Shown in pieces: positions 22,617-34,376 of a stretch of 64,000 nt of DNA. The stretch comes from Leptodactylus fallax (taxonomy: Eukaryota > Chordata > Amphibia > Anura > Leptodactylidae). Location of the stretch: the NCBI GenBank assembly GCA_947044405.1, contig CAMRHE010000168.1:186501-250500 (forward strand), read 5' to 3'. Numbering within the stretch: position 1 is the first letter of the stretch; every line of letters starts with the position of its first letter. The position numbers and the translations under genes are program-made. The notes below the pieces were generated by a model. The model ran no database searches, had not been told where the DNA came from, and was given only the letters and a program-made list of their open reading frames with translations.

Positions 22617-24199
22617 TTAACCCCTTAAGAATGCAGCCCAAAAGTACAGCCTCATTTTTCAAATCTGACATGTGTCACTTTATGTGGTAATAACTTTGAG
22701 ACGCTTTAACTTATCAAACTGATTCTGAGACTGTTTTTTCGTGACACATTGTACTTCGTGTCAGTGGTAAATTTTAGTCGATATGTTTTGTCTTTCATTG
22801 TGAAAAAATAGGAAATTTGGTGAAAATTTGAAAAAAAATGCAGTTTTCAAACTTTGAAATTGCATGCCTTTCATACTACCCAAATTACTTCATAAATATA
22901 ATTTACCATATCTCCGCTTTATGTTGCCATCAAACTTATCCCCCTTTCATGTTTTTCAGATATTATAAGGCTTACAAGTCAAACAGTAATTTACAATACT
23001 TTCAAGAATATTTCCAAAACACATTTTTCAAGGGACGAGTTCAGTTCTGAAGGAGCCTTGAAAGGCCTCTCTAATAGAAACCCTCATAAATCACCCCATT
23101 CTCAAAACTGCACTTCTGAAAGAATTCAAAAGTGCATTTAGAAAGTTTAACTCTAAGCATTTGACAGCAATTATAACAAAATGGAGGTCAAATTTACACT
23201 TTTCAATTTCTGTCACTAATGTATTCATTAGCCCTAGAATTTACACATTTACTAGGGGTTAAAGGAGAAAATGCATGCCACAATCTGTTATGCCATTTCT
23301 CCCGAGCATGAAATTATCCCACATGAGGATGTAAACTAATGTATAGACATACAGTAGAGTCCAGAACGGAAGGAGTGATATTGGGATTTTGGAGGGCAGA
23401 TTTTGCTGGAATCTGTTTCAGGCGCCATGTTGCATTTGCAGAAACTCTGAAGTGCCAGAACAGTGGAAACCCACCAAAATGTGACCCCATTTTGGAAACT
23501 AGACCCCTCAAGGAATCTATCAAGGGGTATAGTGAGCACTTTGACCCTACAGGAGTTTCACAGAATTTTTAACCACTGAGATGTGAAAATGAGAAATTAC
23601 TTTTACAATAAAATGTCACTTTAGTCCCAAATTTTTCATCTTCACAAGGGGCTAAAGGAGAAAAAGCATTTCTTAAGCAATTTCTCCTGACTAAAGAAAT
23701 AACTGCTGTATGGTCACCCAGTGGGACTGAGAAGGGACAGAATAATATTTGGAGGACAGATTTTGCTGTAATAGTTTTTAGTTACAATGTCGCCTGTAAC
23801 GTCTCTGCCGTTTCGGGTCTCGGCGCCACCCTCCGCTCGCACGCTGTGGCGTAGGAGGCGTCTTCAGTTTGGTTCTTTGTGTAAGTTTCTAGATGCTCAG
23901 TCTGAACATGGTCCTAGTTCCCTTGCTGTGTAAAGCCACACCAGTGTAATTAGGAACATTTCTCTCTGGACTCTTACTCTTAGGGTAACTGAGGCAATAG
24001 GAAGGGACAGTGGCTGGGGTGAGATTAGGGCTCACTTGTCTCTGTCCTTCCTCCCAGACCGCTGCAGTAGTGTCAGGGTTGCTACGGTTGTCAAGACCCT
24101 TACAGTCGCCTGTGCTGGGCTCCTGAAGTGCCAGAACAGTGGAAACAACCAACAAATTACCTCAGTTTGAAATTACACCCCTTAAAAAATGGTCAAGGG

Positions 24200-24677
24200 T
24201 GTGAGAAGGTGACAGGCCAAGTGCTGGAGTCACGGTATTTCAGCCCCCGGGTTTTGACATATGTCTGGTCCAGGATGGGTTTTTGAGTAGGCCTCAGCCC
24301 AGGTGGAAGTCCTGAGCCTCATTACTGGCCCATATAGCCCTACAAAGCCTGCACTTCGGGGCAGATCCTGGGGAGTGAGAGCTGGCATCTGGATCTGTCC
24401 TGATACCCTGGAACTCTGGTACTGTGCCAACATGTTTGCTTGTGTGGCTGGCAGAAAGCCACACGGATAGTCAGGTTGTTCTGTTTAGTTAGCGCTCGGA
24501 CGAGCAGGATTTTATTTCTTTTTGCCTGAAGTTAAGGCTGTGTTTTATTTTGTACCTGACGTAAGGTTTATTTATTTTTTCTGTTTTTTAAATAAACCTG
24601 TTGCACCAGAGCTTTGTGTCCCTGTCTCTGACTGTTTGGGTCCGTACCTTTGCTGCTACCGAGCTACCTCCCCCACA
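24200..24677 (+). mobile_element. Solo LTR, family delta, copy 1
   Basis: It begins TGTGAGAAGGTGACAGG and ends CTCCCCCACA, 478 bp, with AATAAA at 24591-24596. The right half shares words with the LTR at 60291-60835 (GACGAGCAGGATTT, TTTTTGCCTGA, TGTCTCTGACTGT). The flanks TCAAGGG and AGGGGTATAG rejoin to the site TCAAGGGGTATAG found uninterrupted at 23520-23532, giving a 4-bp AGGG duplication. No internal region is present. Confidence 0.75.
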
Positions 24678-24817
24678 AGGGGTATAGCAAACATTTGGAC
24701 CCACTGGTATGACAATTTATTTTCCAGAAATTACTGCATAACAGGATGAAAGGTAAAACTGTGCAGAATACATGATGGTATAAGGAGGTGATATTCCATG
24801 GAAAATAAATTATAAAA

Positions 24818-26245
24818 TTAATAATCTATGGATGTGTGGTACAGTCTGAAGCACTTCTTCATGCACAGGCCAGGTTTTTCAGGGCAGGTGTCACACTGAT
24901 AAACGGTGTCTTCCTCTTTTGAAACACGCCGCACTTTTTTTTTGCTCTTCCCTTTCTTTGTGAGACTACAATTGGAAAATGTTGCCCTGGTAGAATAAGG
25001 GCACCTTTAGTTTCAGAAGTACTGGGGCCTGGCAATTCTTGGTCCCCAAATATCAGGGTCTTGATAACTGACTACTGAAACTAAAGGAAAGTTCCTGTCC
25101 GGCCTACACATCGTGATAGCACATATGCATTATACATTGCCATCTGCACGATGTGCGCGACCAGCTTTTTGTACCACACTCTTGTTTTTCGCATGGCACT
25201 ATATGGCTTGATCAGATAGATCAACCCCTCCCACGTACTTATTGTATGCTAGAATGCAGTCTGGCTTGGGGGTAAGGGTATTGGTATCATGCAGAGGGAC
25301 AGGGGTGCTGCTGCTGCCATGAATTGTGGTCAGTACAAGAACTTCCCTCTTGTCCTTATACTTGACCAGCAGTATATTTTCATTGCAGACAGCCCTATTC
25401 TCACTCCTTCTGATGCTCTGCGCAACATGTGCCCTAGGGAGGCCTCTCTGATTTCTGCACACTGTCCCACAAGCTGCAGTTCCTCTGCAACTGAGGCACC
25501 TAAAGAGTGGGATGCTGGTGTAAAAGTTATCCACATATAGGCGATAACCCTGGTCCAGCAGTGGGTGCAGCAAATCCTACACTATTTTCCCATTAAATCC
25601 TAGGATTGGGGGGCATTCTGGGGGCTCAATTTATGTGTCCCTTCCTTCATACACCCTAAACTTGTGGTTGTACCCTGAGCTGCTCTCACACAGTTTATAC
25701 ATCTTAATGCTGTACCGTGCCCTCTTACTGGGCAGGTATTGGCGGGATTTTAGCCTCCCTTTGAAACTGATCAGAAACTCATCTATTGCAATGTTCTGAT
25801 CAGGGATGTATGACGCAGCAAATTTGGTGCTAAACTAGTCATTGACTAGCCTGACTTTGTATAAGTGGTCAAAATTTGGGGCATCTTGGGCGGGCACTGT
25901 GCATTATCGTTATACTGTAAGAATTTCAGGATCGCTTCAAAGCATGTCCTGTCATGGCCATTCGATAGATTGGAGTATTATACAAGATGTCTGTACTCCA
26001 ATACTGTCGAATTTGGGGTTTCTTCACTATGCTCATATGCAGAATAAGACCCCACCTGGGTTTTTGGAAATTGTTCTGGGGCCCCTCCTTTGGGGTTGCT
26101 CATCACTGGATGATGAGGAGGATGAAAAATAAAGGAATGGGGCATCTTCCTCTTATCCCTTGCTGGCAGTATCAGTTTCAGAGGCCAGTAAGGCATACAC
26201 CTCTTCTGCTGAATACCTTTGGGACGATTGGGAGTGTTGGAACAT
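24818..26245 (-). pseudogene. piggyBac transposase remnant (PGBD4-like)
   Basis: A plausible start is ATG at 26243-26245 (MFQHSQSSQRYSAEEVYALL), followed by an acidic, serine-rich N-terminus with an early TGA or TAA. The core is recognisable through frameshifts: QIRQYWSTDILYNTPIYRM; the first catalytic Asp in IAIDEFL (25781-25783); SRQYLPSKRARYSIKMYKLC; the second Asp in RLYVDNFYTSIPLF (25529-25531); the third Asp in VGGVDLSDQ (25220-25222). The C-terminal Cys-rich zinc domain reads YQCDTCPEKPGLCMKKCF and ends HTSIDY at 24818. The longest clean frame is 25573-25199. About 476 codons remain against roughly 580 in intact relatives. It is inactive, although all three Asp codons survive. Confidence 0.9.
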
Positions 26246-26404
26246 TTGTGTTTAGTGTGTTTTAAACTTTTCTTGAAACTTGAAAGTGTGGGGTGTATGT
26301 TGCGCTTCAACACATGTATAGATGTGAAAGGACCTGCAACACCTGCACAAAAAGATGGCTTCTACTGATTCTAGCTAAAGCTGAAATATTTATATATATA
26401 TATA

Positions 26405-28041
26405 CAGTGGGGAAAAAAGTATTTAGTCAGCCACAAACTGTGCAAGTTCTCCCACTTAAAAATATGAGAGAGGCCTGTAATTGACATCATAGGTAGACCT
26501 CAACTATGAGAGACTAAATGAGAAAACAAATCCAGAAAATCACATTGTCTGATTTTTTAAGAATTTATTTGCAAATTATGGTGGAAAATAAGTATTTGGT
26601 CACCTACAAACAAGCAAGATTTCTGGCTCTCACAGACCTGTAACTTCTTCTTTAAGAGGCTCCTCTGTCCTCCACTCATTACCTGTAGTAATGGCACCTG
26701 TTTGAAATTGTTATCAATATAAAAGTAATGGCACCTGTTTGAAATTGTTATCAATATAAAAGACACCTGTTCACAACTTCAAACAGTCATACTCCAAACT
26801 CCACTATGGTGAAGACCAAAGATCTGTGAAAGGACACCAGAAACAAAATTGTAGACCTGCACCAGGCTGGGAAGACTGAATCTGCAATAAGCAAGCAGCT
26901 TGGTATGAAGAAATCAACTGTGGGAGCAATAATTAGAAAATGGAAGACATACAAGACCACTGATAATCTCCCTCAATCAGGGGCTCCACGCAAGATCTCA
27001 CCCTGTGGGGTCAAGATGATCACAAGAACGGTGAGCAAAAATCCCAGAACTACACGGGGGGACCTAGTGAATGGCCTGCAGAAAGCTGGGACTAATGTAA
27101 CAAAGGCTACCGTCGGTAACACACTACGCCGCCAGGGACTCATATCCTGCAGTGCCAGTTGTGTCCCCCTAGTTAAGCCAGTACATATCCGGGCCCATCT
27201 GAAGTTTGCTAGAGAGCATTTGGATGTTCCAGAAGAGTATTGGGAGAATGTCATATGGTCAGATGAAACCAAAGTAGAACTGTTTGGTAGAAACACAACT
27301 CGTCGTGTTTGGAGCAGAGTGAATGCTGAGTTGCAACCAAAGAACACCATACCTACTGTGAAGCATGGGGGTGGCAACATCATGCTTTGGGGCTGTTTCT
27401 CTGTAAAGGGACCAGGACGACTGATCCGTGTACATGAAAGAATGAATGGGGATCATGTATCGTGAGATTTTGAGTGCAAACCTCCTTCCATCATCAAGGG
27501 CATTGAAGATGAAACATGGCTGGGTCTTTCAACATGACAATGATCCCAAGAACACCACAAGGGCAATGAAGGAGTGGCTTCATAAGAAGCATTTCATGGT
27601 CCTGGAGTGGCCTAGCCAGTCTCCAGAACTCAACCCCATAGAAAACCTTTGGAGGGAGTTGAAAGTCCGTGTTGCCCAGCGACAGCCCCAAACATCACTG
27701 CTCTAGAGGAGATCTGCATGGCGGAATGGGCCAACACACCAGCAACAGTGTGTGCCAACCTTGTGAAGACTTACAGAAAACGTTTGAGCTCTGTCAAGCC
27801 AACAAAGGATATATAACAAAGTATTGAGATGAACTTTTGTTATTGGCCAAATGCTTATTTTCCACCATAATTTGCAAATAAATTCTTTAAAAATCAGACA
27901 ATGTGATTTTCTGGATTTGTTTTCTCATTTAGTCTCTCATAGTTGAGGTCTACCTATGATGTCAATTACAGGCCTCTCTCATCTTTTTAAATGGGAGAAC
28001 TTGCACAATTGGTGGCTGACTAAATACTTTTTTCCCCACTG
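26405..28041 (+). mobile_element. Tc1/mariner family T1, copy 3, full length
   Basis: The ends CAGTGGGGAAAAAAGTA and TACTTTTTTCCCCACTG have TA at 26403-26404 and 28042-28043. The 5' leader carries a tandem duplication of about 37 bp (TAATGGCACCTGTTTGAAAT unit) between 26687 and 26761, absent from the other copies. The left flank is a short TA array. Confidence 0.93.
26806..27827 (+). pseudogene. Tc1-type transposase remnant (T1 copy 3)
   Basis: ATG at 26806 gives MVKTKDL and then a TGA at codon 8, where other copies have Trp. The frame is then open from about 26830 through the helix-turn-helix region, WSDETK (first Asp) and [12 protein letters not shown], to a 1-bp insertion near 27450 (AATGGGGATCATG). 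The next frame carries [10 protein letters not shown] (second Asp) and NPIENLW (Glu) to a 1-bp deletion near 27692. The family terminus ITKY ends at 27827. The catalytic residues are intact but the gene has three disruptions. Confidence 0.92.
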
Positions 28042-28077
28042 TACAGTATATATATATTTATATAATATATATATATA

Positions 28078-28858
<781 letters not shown>

Positions 28859-28865
28859 TATCTAT

Positions 28866-28868
<3 letters not shown>

Positions 28869-28907
<39 letters not shown>
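28869..28907. repeat. TA dinucleotide array
   Basis: A nearly pure TA run directly precedes an LTR-like sequence. The array resumes on the other side of that insertion. Confidence 0.95.
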
Positions 28908-28910
<3 letters not shown>

Positions 28911-29333
28911 AAGTATGTGAGCCAGAGGGCACTGTGGAGCGACCCAGGGCCAGGCCAGAAAAGGCTCTCAGCCACGCCTTTGGGTGGTGGCACGTAACTC
29001 CAGAGGGGCTGGAGTGTCCTGCAGGAAGCAGGAAGCAGTGGACCAGCTAGGACAGACAGAGAGGGTCTCTCCCAGAGGGCTAGTGTCCACAGAGGACTGT
29101 TGCTAGAGCTGAGTAACAGTCAGGACAGTTAGGGGCTCAAGGAGTCGGTTAGTGCCCTAACTGTGGCATAGGTTTTGTTTGTTGTTTTGTTATGTTGCCC
29201 TTAAGCTGTAATAAAGCCACTTTGTTTTAAATTGGCACCGTCTGAACGCTGTCTCACCGCCGCCCAGTACCACGAACCACCGCTGTTGGGACCAGGAAAA
29301 GCCACCATTTGAGTCTAATTCCCCCAAATTATC

Positions 29334-29336
<3 letters not shown>
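28908..29336 (+). mobile_element. LTR-like insertion (family beta) inside a TA array
   Basis: The 429-bp sequence starts TGTAAGTATGTGAGCC and ends AATTATCACA (TG...CA). It has a polyadenylation signal in GCTGTAATAAAGCC (about 29208) followed by a short GC-rich end, which is the order expected of U3-R-U5. ATAT abuts both ends, consistent with a 4-bp target duplication inside the TA array. No internal retroviral genes are present. Confidence 0.65.

Positions 29337-29380
<44 letters not shown>
29337..29380. repeat. TA dinucleotide array, right half
   Basis: About 22 TA units continue the array interrupted by the LTR-like insertion. Confidence 0.95.
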
Positions 29381-29382
<2 letters not shown>

Positions 29383-30357
29383 CAACTAATTCTGACTACT
29401 ATTAGAAAAAACCCAGCACCAAAAAAATCCAAACCTGAGCACAGATACAAACCACACTCAGCAAAAAAAGTTTTCCCAAAAAAGGGCTGTTGGTAATGGG
29501 TTAACCAGCAGCAACATGGAGGGAGGCTCTGCACAGTTGGATGGAAAGATGGACAGTGGCAGAGGGATTGAGGATGTCAAAGGAGGATGGAGGAGGCTGG
29601 AGTTTTGCAGAGGAGACTGGAGGGTGGGCAGAACAAAATGAACACTCAGGAGGATCGCAGGTAAAACGCAGCGGTGACACACACAGTAGCACTCAGGACA
29701 GCATGGTGACTGCTCTGCTCACAATTCCCAGAGGGAGTGACGCGAGCAGAGCAGTGAACGTTACATTACACTGCCCTGCGTGCCTACAATTAGTCGGTCT
29801 GCACAGACCTGTACAGACCAACCAATTGCAGCGTTTGGAGGGTGGCACCACTGCACGCCCCCCAAACACTCGACAGGGATTGGTGCTATGTATAGCACCA
29901 ATCTTCCGGTTTTTCAGAAACCTGCTGGCACTGATCCAATCTGAATCGATCGGCCAATAGCAGCGATGCTGTTTTTACCTGACTTTTCTCCATAGAATAA
30001 TAATTTTTTTTTTCAGTTAACATAAAAATGTATTGTTATACATACTAAAATTACTAGAATTTATAAACTGTAACCAGCCAGCATTGCCTAGAACACAGGA
30101 GATCAAAATCAAATCAAATTTCTAAAGAAATATGCGCATCTTGCTTCAGCATGTATCTTACTAAGACAGCGTATGAAATACCAGTTTTATGAAATCGGCC
30201 CTAAAAACCTCAATGTCCCACCTGGATCTACATGTATCATATCCTTCAAAACCCATATCAGGTTTAATCTATACATATGGTGTGTATTTAGTGATGTGTA
30301 TAGCTTTAGCTATATATTTCATTGTGTGGGTTTAACAACATGTAAGTAATGTATGGC
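29381..30357. other. Unclassified repeat-like DNA with small hairpins
   Basis: The GC-rich stretch 29690-29960 contains a perfect short hairpin GATTGGTGCTAT/ATAGCACCAATC at 29878-29903 (2-nt loop) and inverted GGTCTGCACAGACC words near 29795. It resembles an old non-autonomous DNA transposon, but the ends cannot be fixed. The 139-codon open frame across it has no domain. Confidence 0.45.
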
Positions 30358-30530
30358 TTATGCCCGGTTCACATCTGCATTTGGGTTTCCGTTCTAGGAG
30401 TCCGCTTGGCAACCCCCCGAACGGAAACCTATACGCATTAAAAAGCGGTTTACCTGGGAAACCCACGGACCCAGGGAAAGTGCTGCAAGCAGCACTTTCC
30501 TCTCCGCATGTTTCCGCATGTAATACTGCT
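30358..30530. repeat. Truncated TTAGGGCTGG-type miniature element
   Basis: GGTTCACATCTGCATTTGGG, CCCCCCGAACGGAAACC and CTTTCCTCTCCGCATG match, in order, the element at 21618-21838. The right arm is missing. Confidence 0.6.
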
Positions 30531-30564
30531 GTGCCCGCAGTATTACTTCCGGCACTTGGCTGTG

Positions 30565-31498
30565 TTACACAGCCGAGAGCCGGGACCAGCCACTGGAGTC
30601 TAAAGATACTCCAACTGATTGACCCCCTGGATGTCATGATCAATAGCAATCACAGCATCTATTGCGTCCGGGGACAAGATCACCCACCCATCATCACTCG
30701 GACCCGCCGCGATAAGATTGCAGGTTCCGAAAGGTGGCCATCTCAGCCTGCACTGCACAGTTTCCATAGGAACTAATGTGCGATGTTCTGCAATACTATG
30801 TATTGCAGGACATTGCACTGGGGATCTGAGATCTCAGCTTCAAGTCCCCTTGTGAGACATGTAAAAAGTAAAAAAAAAAGTTTACAATACACAATAAAAT
30901 AAAAAGTTAAAAAACCCCACCTTCATATTTAAAAATACAATGAATAGTCCCCAGCATCCCTAGCATTTATTATCCCATTGGTGAAAGTCGTAAAAAAAAT
31001 ATACCGCAATGTGCAAATTAATTTATTTTGGTCACTTTGCTTTCCCCCAGAAATAATAAGTGATCAAAAAGTCATAAGTACCAAATATCGGTACCAATAA
31101 AAAGTACAACTTGCCCCGCAAATAAAGAGCCTTGACATTTTTCATTTGTAAAAGCGGTAAAACGTAATAAAAATGGATGTATGGTATTGCCATAATCGTA
31201 ATGATCCGCTGGACAAAGCTGCCATATTATTTTTAATGCAGAGTGAGAACCGTAAAAACAAAATACAAAAAATTATTATTATATAGAATTGTGTGTTATT
31301 TCACATGGAACCCCGAATAAAAGCTAATCAAAACATTATATGTACCCCAGAATGGTGGCAAAAGAAAGTACAACTCATCACGCAAAGAATAAGCCCCCAC
31401 AGCTATTTCAACAGAAAAATAAAAAGTTTTGGAAGGCGGGAAGGGAAAATATGAAAAAAGTCGCTAAGCATTAACGTTAAAACTACCCTGCGTCCTTA
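30565..31498 (+). repeat. TTAA-type interspersed repeat with A-rich 3' half
   Basis: The left part (CCCCCTGGATGTCATGATCA, GGACAAGATC, GGACCCGCCGCGAT) and the A-rich right part (GGTATTGCCATAATCGTAAT, GTTTTGGAAGGCGGG) end at CTGCGTCCTTAA. The same words in the same order occur at 38460-39320 and partly at 11330-11838. It is noncoding. Confidence 0.55.
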
Positions 31499-31890
31499 AA
31501 GTAGTATAGTTTTGAGGCGGAATATGCACTGGGTTTCCCTTTGAAGGGTTGCCTGTTCCCAGTCACCATCAATTCCAATAAAAGGGATGCTATCCAATTT
31601 CACATTATGTATCTGGGTGACAAGTTTGGCAATGGGGGCATCACGTCAATTCCTAATGTCTCCCAGATGCTCACCAATTCTCCTGAAATCACAATTTGTT
31701 TTTCCAACATACTCCATTTGGCAATTACATGTTATTTCATAAATCACCCCTTTAGTTCGTCAAAAGATGAAATGTCTGATTTGAAAATTGACATCCTCTG
31801 ATTGCCCTAAACTGTAAGACTGTCTCCAAAAAGGGACAAGCAACAAATCCTCTACATCCGAAACAGCCATTTGGGAGTTTGAGCCATGTG
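31496..31890 (-). pseudogene. Penelope-like retroelement fragment, GIY-YIG endonuclease region
   Basis: On the minus strand the frame reads GVIYEITCNCQMEYVGKT then RRIGEHLGDIRN. The VIY (about 31737-31745) and YVG (31703-31711) triplets stand at the spacing of GIY-YIG nucleases, followed by the R..EH motif. After one TGA it continues PIAKLVTQIHNVKLDSIPF, GIDGDWEQATLQRETQCIFR and LKTI, placing the metal-binding Glu in RET (31535-31537). A Cys-containing segment upstream (31750-31890) fits the linker between reverse transcriptase and endonuclease. The domain order matches the end of Penelope-like ORFs. The fragment stops at the junction with the neighbouring TTAA repeat, and the reverse transcriptase is absent. 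Confidence 0.72.
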
Positions 31891-31991
31891 GTCTATGTGA
31901 ATGGGGAGAAGTAAATGAACTAGGTGATCTTGTAAAGATCTGAAGTTAAGTTGTGGGCGATCGATCATAACCCTTATTTATATATCCGCAG

Positions 31992-32498
31992 TTAAAGGGG
32001 TATTCCCATGACCATAACCATTTTTAAATTTGTAAATAATTAAAAGTTAAACATTTTTGCAAATATAAGTAATTAAACATTTTGCAGAGTTTTAAAGATT
32101 TTTCTCTAAATATCTTGTGGTTACAAGTTATTGTCTTGATCGGTTGCCAGTGGATACAACCATGAATGCAGGACCTTTCTAAAGTCAGAAAATTAGCTAT
32201 GATTTCCTTATTGTGGCCGGGATATCTTCTGATACATGTAGTGTCCCTTCCTGATAACCCAGCTACAATAAGAAAATTATGGCTGGGTTCCTGACAAGTC
32301 CCAGATCATAGAAAATTTCTGCATGTGTGGTCGTATCCATTGGCAACCGATCAAGACAACAGACTGTCACCACTAACATAGTTAGAGAAAATCTTTAAAA
32401 CACTGCAGAATTTTTAACTACTTATATTTGCAAAAATGATTAACTTTTAATTATCTACAAATATAGATATGATTATGTTCATGGGAATACCCCTTTAA
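31992..32498. mobile_element. TTAA-flanked foldback element with about 110-bp inverted repeats
   Basis: TTAA+AGGGGTATTCCCATGA at 31992 mirrors ATGGGAATACCCCT+TTAA ending at 32498. The arms continue for about 110 bp with high identity (ATAATTAAAAGTTAA, TTTTTGCAAATATAAGTA, TTTTAAAGATTTT). The loop region holds GATCGGTTGCCAGTGGATAC and its inverse as further pairing. There is no coding capacity. The TTAA flanks and ends suggest piggyBac-type mobility. Confidence 0.82.
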
Positions 32499-32989
32499 GA
32501 TACCCCAGTGCAGTTCCAAATTTTTTTTTTAGCTGTTTGGACACCATTATCAAAGGTTGTAATAAGTCTCACTAGGTCACCCCCTTCTCTATTCACATCC
32601 TTCTTGGTTAGAAGAGTCATGCTATTATTTTTGCACGTTTCCTGATCTGCTCATCTCAGGATGTGATCTGAGTACCCTCTCTCTAGAAATCACATTCAGA
32701 TCTCTTGTCTGTTCCCTGAATTCACCTTCTTGGGAACAACTCCTCCTGACTCAAGTCGTGCCCCTTGGGGATTCCTCTTTACAAGAGGATTGGATGACCG
32801 CTCTCCCAGCAGAGGAGGGAATTGGTTGCAGGTGGTTTTCTAAAAATTCTAGTACTTGATCTCGGCCTTTTTTATCATGATCCAAAAGGGAAGACTGTTC
32901 CCTCCTATTTCAAATGTGAAGGAAAACTTCAATACCAATTATGCACTGGTTTGTTAAATAATAGAATTAAGTGTTGGATGAAAATTGTG
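32499..32989. other. Unassigned DNA
   Basis: No gene or repeat edge is recognised. Confidence 0.4.
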
Positions 32990-33482
32990 ATCTGATTTTT
33001 GTTTTATTTTTTAAATATTTTCTAATATTTTATTAAACTTTTTTTTACATTTTTATTTAGTCCCACTAGGGGACATGAATCTCTTCATCACTTGTATAAT
33101 ATTGTACTTCTCAGTGTAACACTGACATTTAGTCTATTAGAATCTGTCTGGGCCTAATAGGCTTCCATAGATGGCAGAGCAGGAGGCTACAACCAGGCCT
33201 CTGACTGCAATGGCAACTCCTTGGCACCCCGCGATCACAATGTGAGGGGCAGAGGGAACCCCTTCACTCCATCTAACCTCTTTACAAGCCAGTTGCCATT
33301 GACTGCAGCAAGTATAGTGCTAAACTGGCAGGGATCAGAGTTATCCATCCCCATCAGTTGCAGCAGGGACCCAGCTATGTGTCAGCCAGGCTCCTGCTGG
33401 TGATCATCTAGCTTTCATTATGGAGCATGAACTGCCTCTTGTTTATGACTGATTTATTTGTCATGGAGCGGGAAGGGATTAA
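32990..33482 (-). repeat. TTAACCCCTT-type interspersed repeat, minus orientation
   Basis: Read on the minus strand it starts TTAATCCCTTCCCGCTCC (TTAA 33479-33482) and runs to the T-rich half with GTCCCACTAGGGGACATGAA on the plus strand. That word recurs at 53584-53610 (TTCCACTAGGGGACCT). Confidence 0.55.
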
Positions 33483-34376
33483 AGGGAATGACTCCTGTAT
33501 TTAGATTTAATTTCATCATTTAAATGCAAGTTGTAGAGAAATCTATGTTAAATGTAGATATTTATGTTATAAAAAAAAATTCCTGGGATCTGCTTTGTTG
33601 GAGAAGCGGGCATCTTTCCTGTATTGTTTATACAGATAGCAGCATATGCCCTTTAAGGCAGCTGCAATGAATGGGAGTCAATTGTCAGAGAGATTTCATA
33701 GATTATTACAGTCTCGAAGAAGTGATGAGGTACAGAATCTTTCATCAGAGACCAGGGACTGATGGTGAAGTAATAGTGTTTCTCTCCTGCCTTGTCTAGG
33801 CCTTCAGCAGTACAACAGAGCAGTCATTAAATACTTTTTCCCTTTGCTGAAACTTGTCCAAGTCTACACAGCAAAGTTGACTTGTTAAAAAAAATGTAAA
33901 TGTCAGCTTTATCACTGACAATTTTCTTAAATCCTTCAGCATTATACTGTGGCACATGTAGGTCCAATTTAGAAACACAAGGAGACAAGGACTGTAATGC
34001 GAGTTCATGCTGTTCACCTCATTTGTAATCGGTCTACCTCCATACACCATGTGCCTAAATGGGGAAAGAAGTTTAATGACTGGCACCACTGCAAGATTGT
34101 GAATAAGATGGCACTTATTTCCTCTTTTCTAGCACTGAAGGTCAGAATGATTCCTTTTACTGTCAAGCCTTTAAATTCTTATCTGCACTTTGTTTATAGT
34201 TCCTTTTCATGCTAGCCATAGCTAACAAAATAAAATCTGGCACGGCGTGTCAAACATTTCACTCACCAGGAGAGCTGCGCACTTTATTACAGCTTATCTT
34301 TACAATCCATACAGGCTCAACTTGTTTTGCATGTGTGTTGGCTGCAGTAACTGTTGTTTCAAGTTAAAAGATTACC
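33483..34376. other. Unassigned DNA
   Basis: No gene or repeat is recognised. Opposite-strand open frames near 33796-34215 have no domain. Confidence 0.4.

Larger units (their letters stand above)
22617..26245 (-). mobile_element. piggyBac (PGBD4-like) element with a long modular 3' region
   Basis: A degraded piggyBac transposase (24818-26245, minus strand) is followed downstream by more than 2 kb of degenerate 0.3-0.4 kb modules, ending at TTAA+CCCCTTAAGAATGCAGCC (22617-22640). The same end (TTAA+CCCCTTAAGGACCCAGCC) starts the repeat at 47682. Typical module words are GTTTTCAGGTGCCATG, CCCATTTTGGAAACTA, CCCCTCAAGGAAT and AAAGGAGAAAATGCA. The 5' terminus beyond 26245 cannot be located. A solo LTR interrupts the modules at 24200-24677. 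Linking the modules to the transposase as one element is an inference from contiguity and the TTAA end. Confidence 0.65.

Noticed and set aside
29541..29960. 139-codon plus-strand open frame
   Set aside because: No domain or codon bias is seen. It overlaps opposite-strand frames and a hairpin-bearing repeat-like stretch.
30360..30776. 138-codon open frame in a GC-rich patch
   Set aside because: It spans a truncated miniature element and the start of a TTAA repeat, and cannot be one gene.
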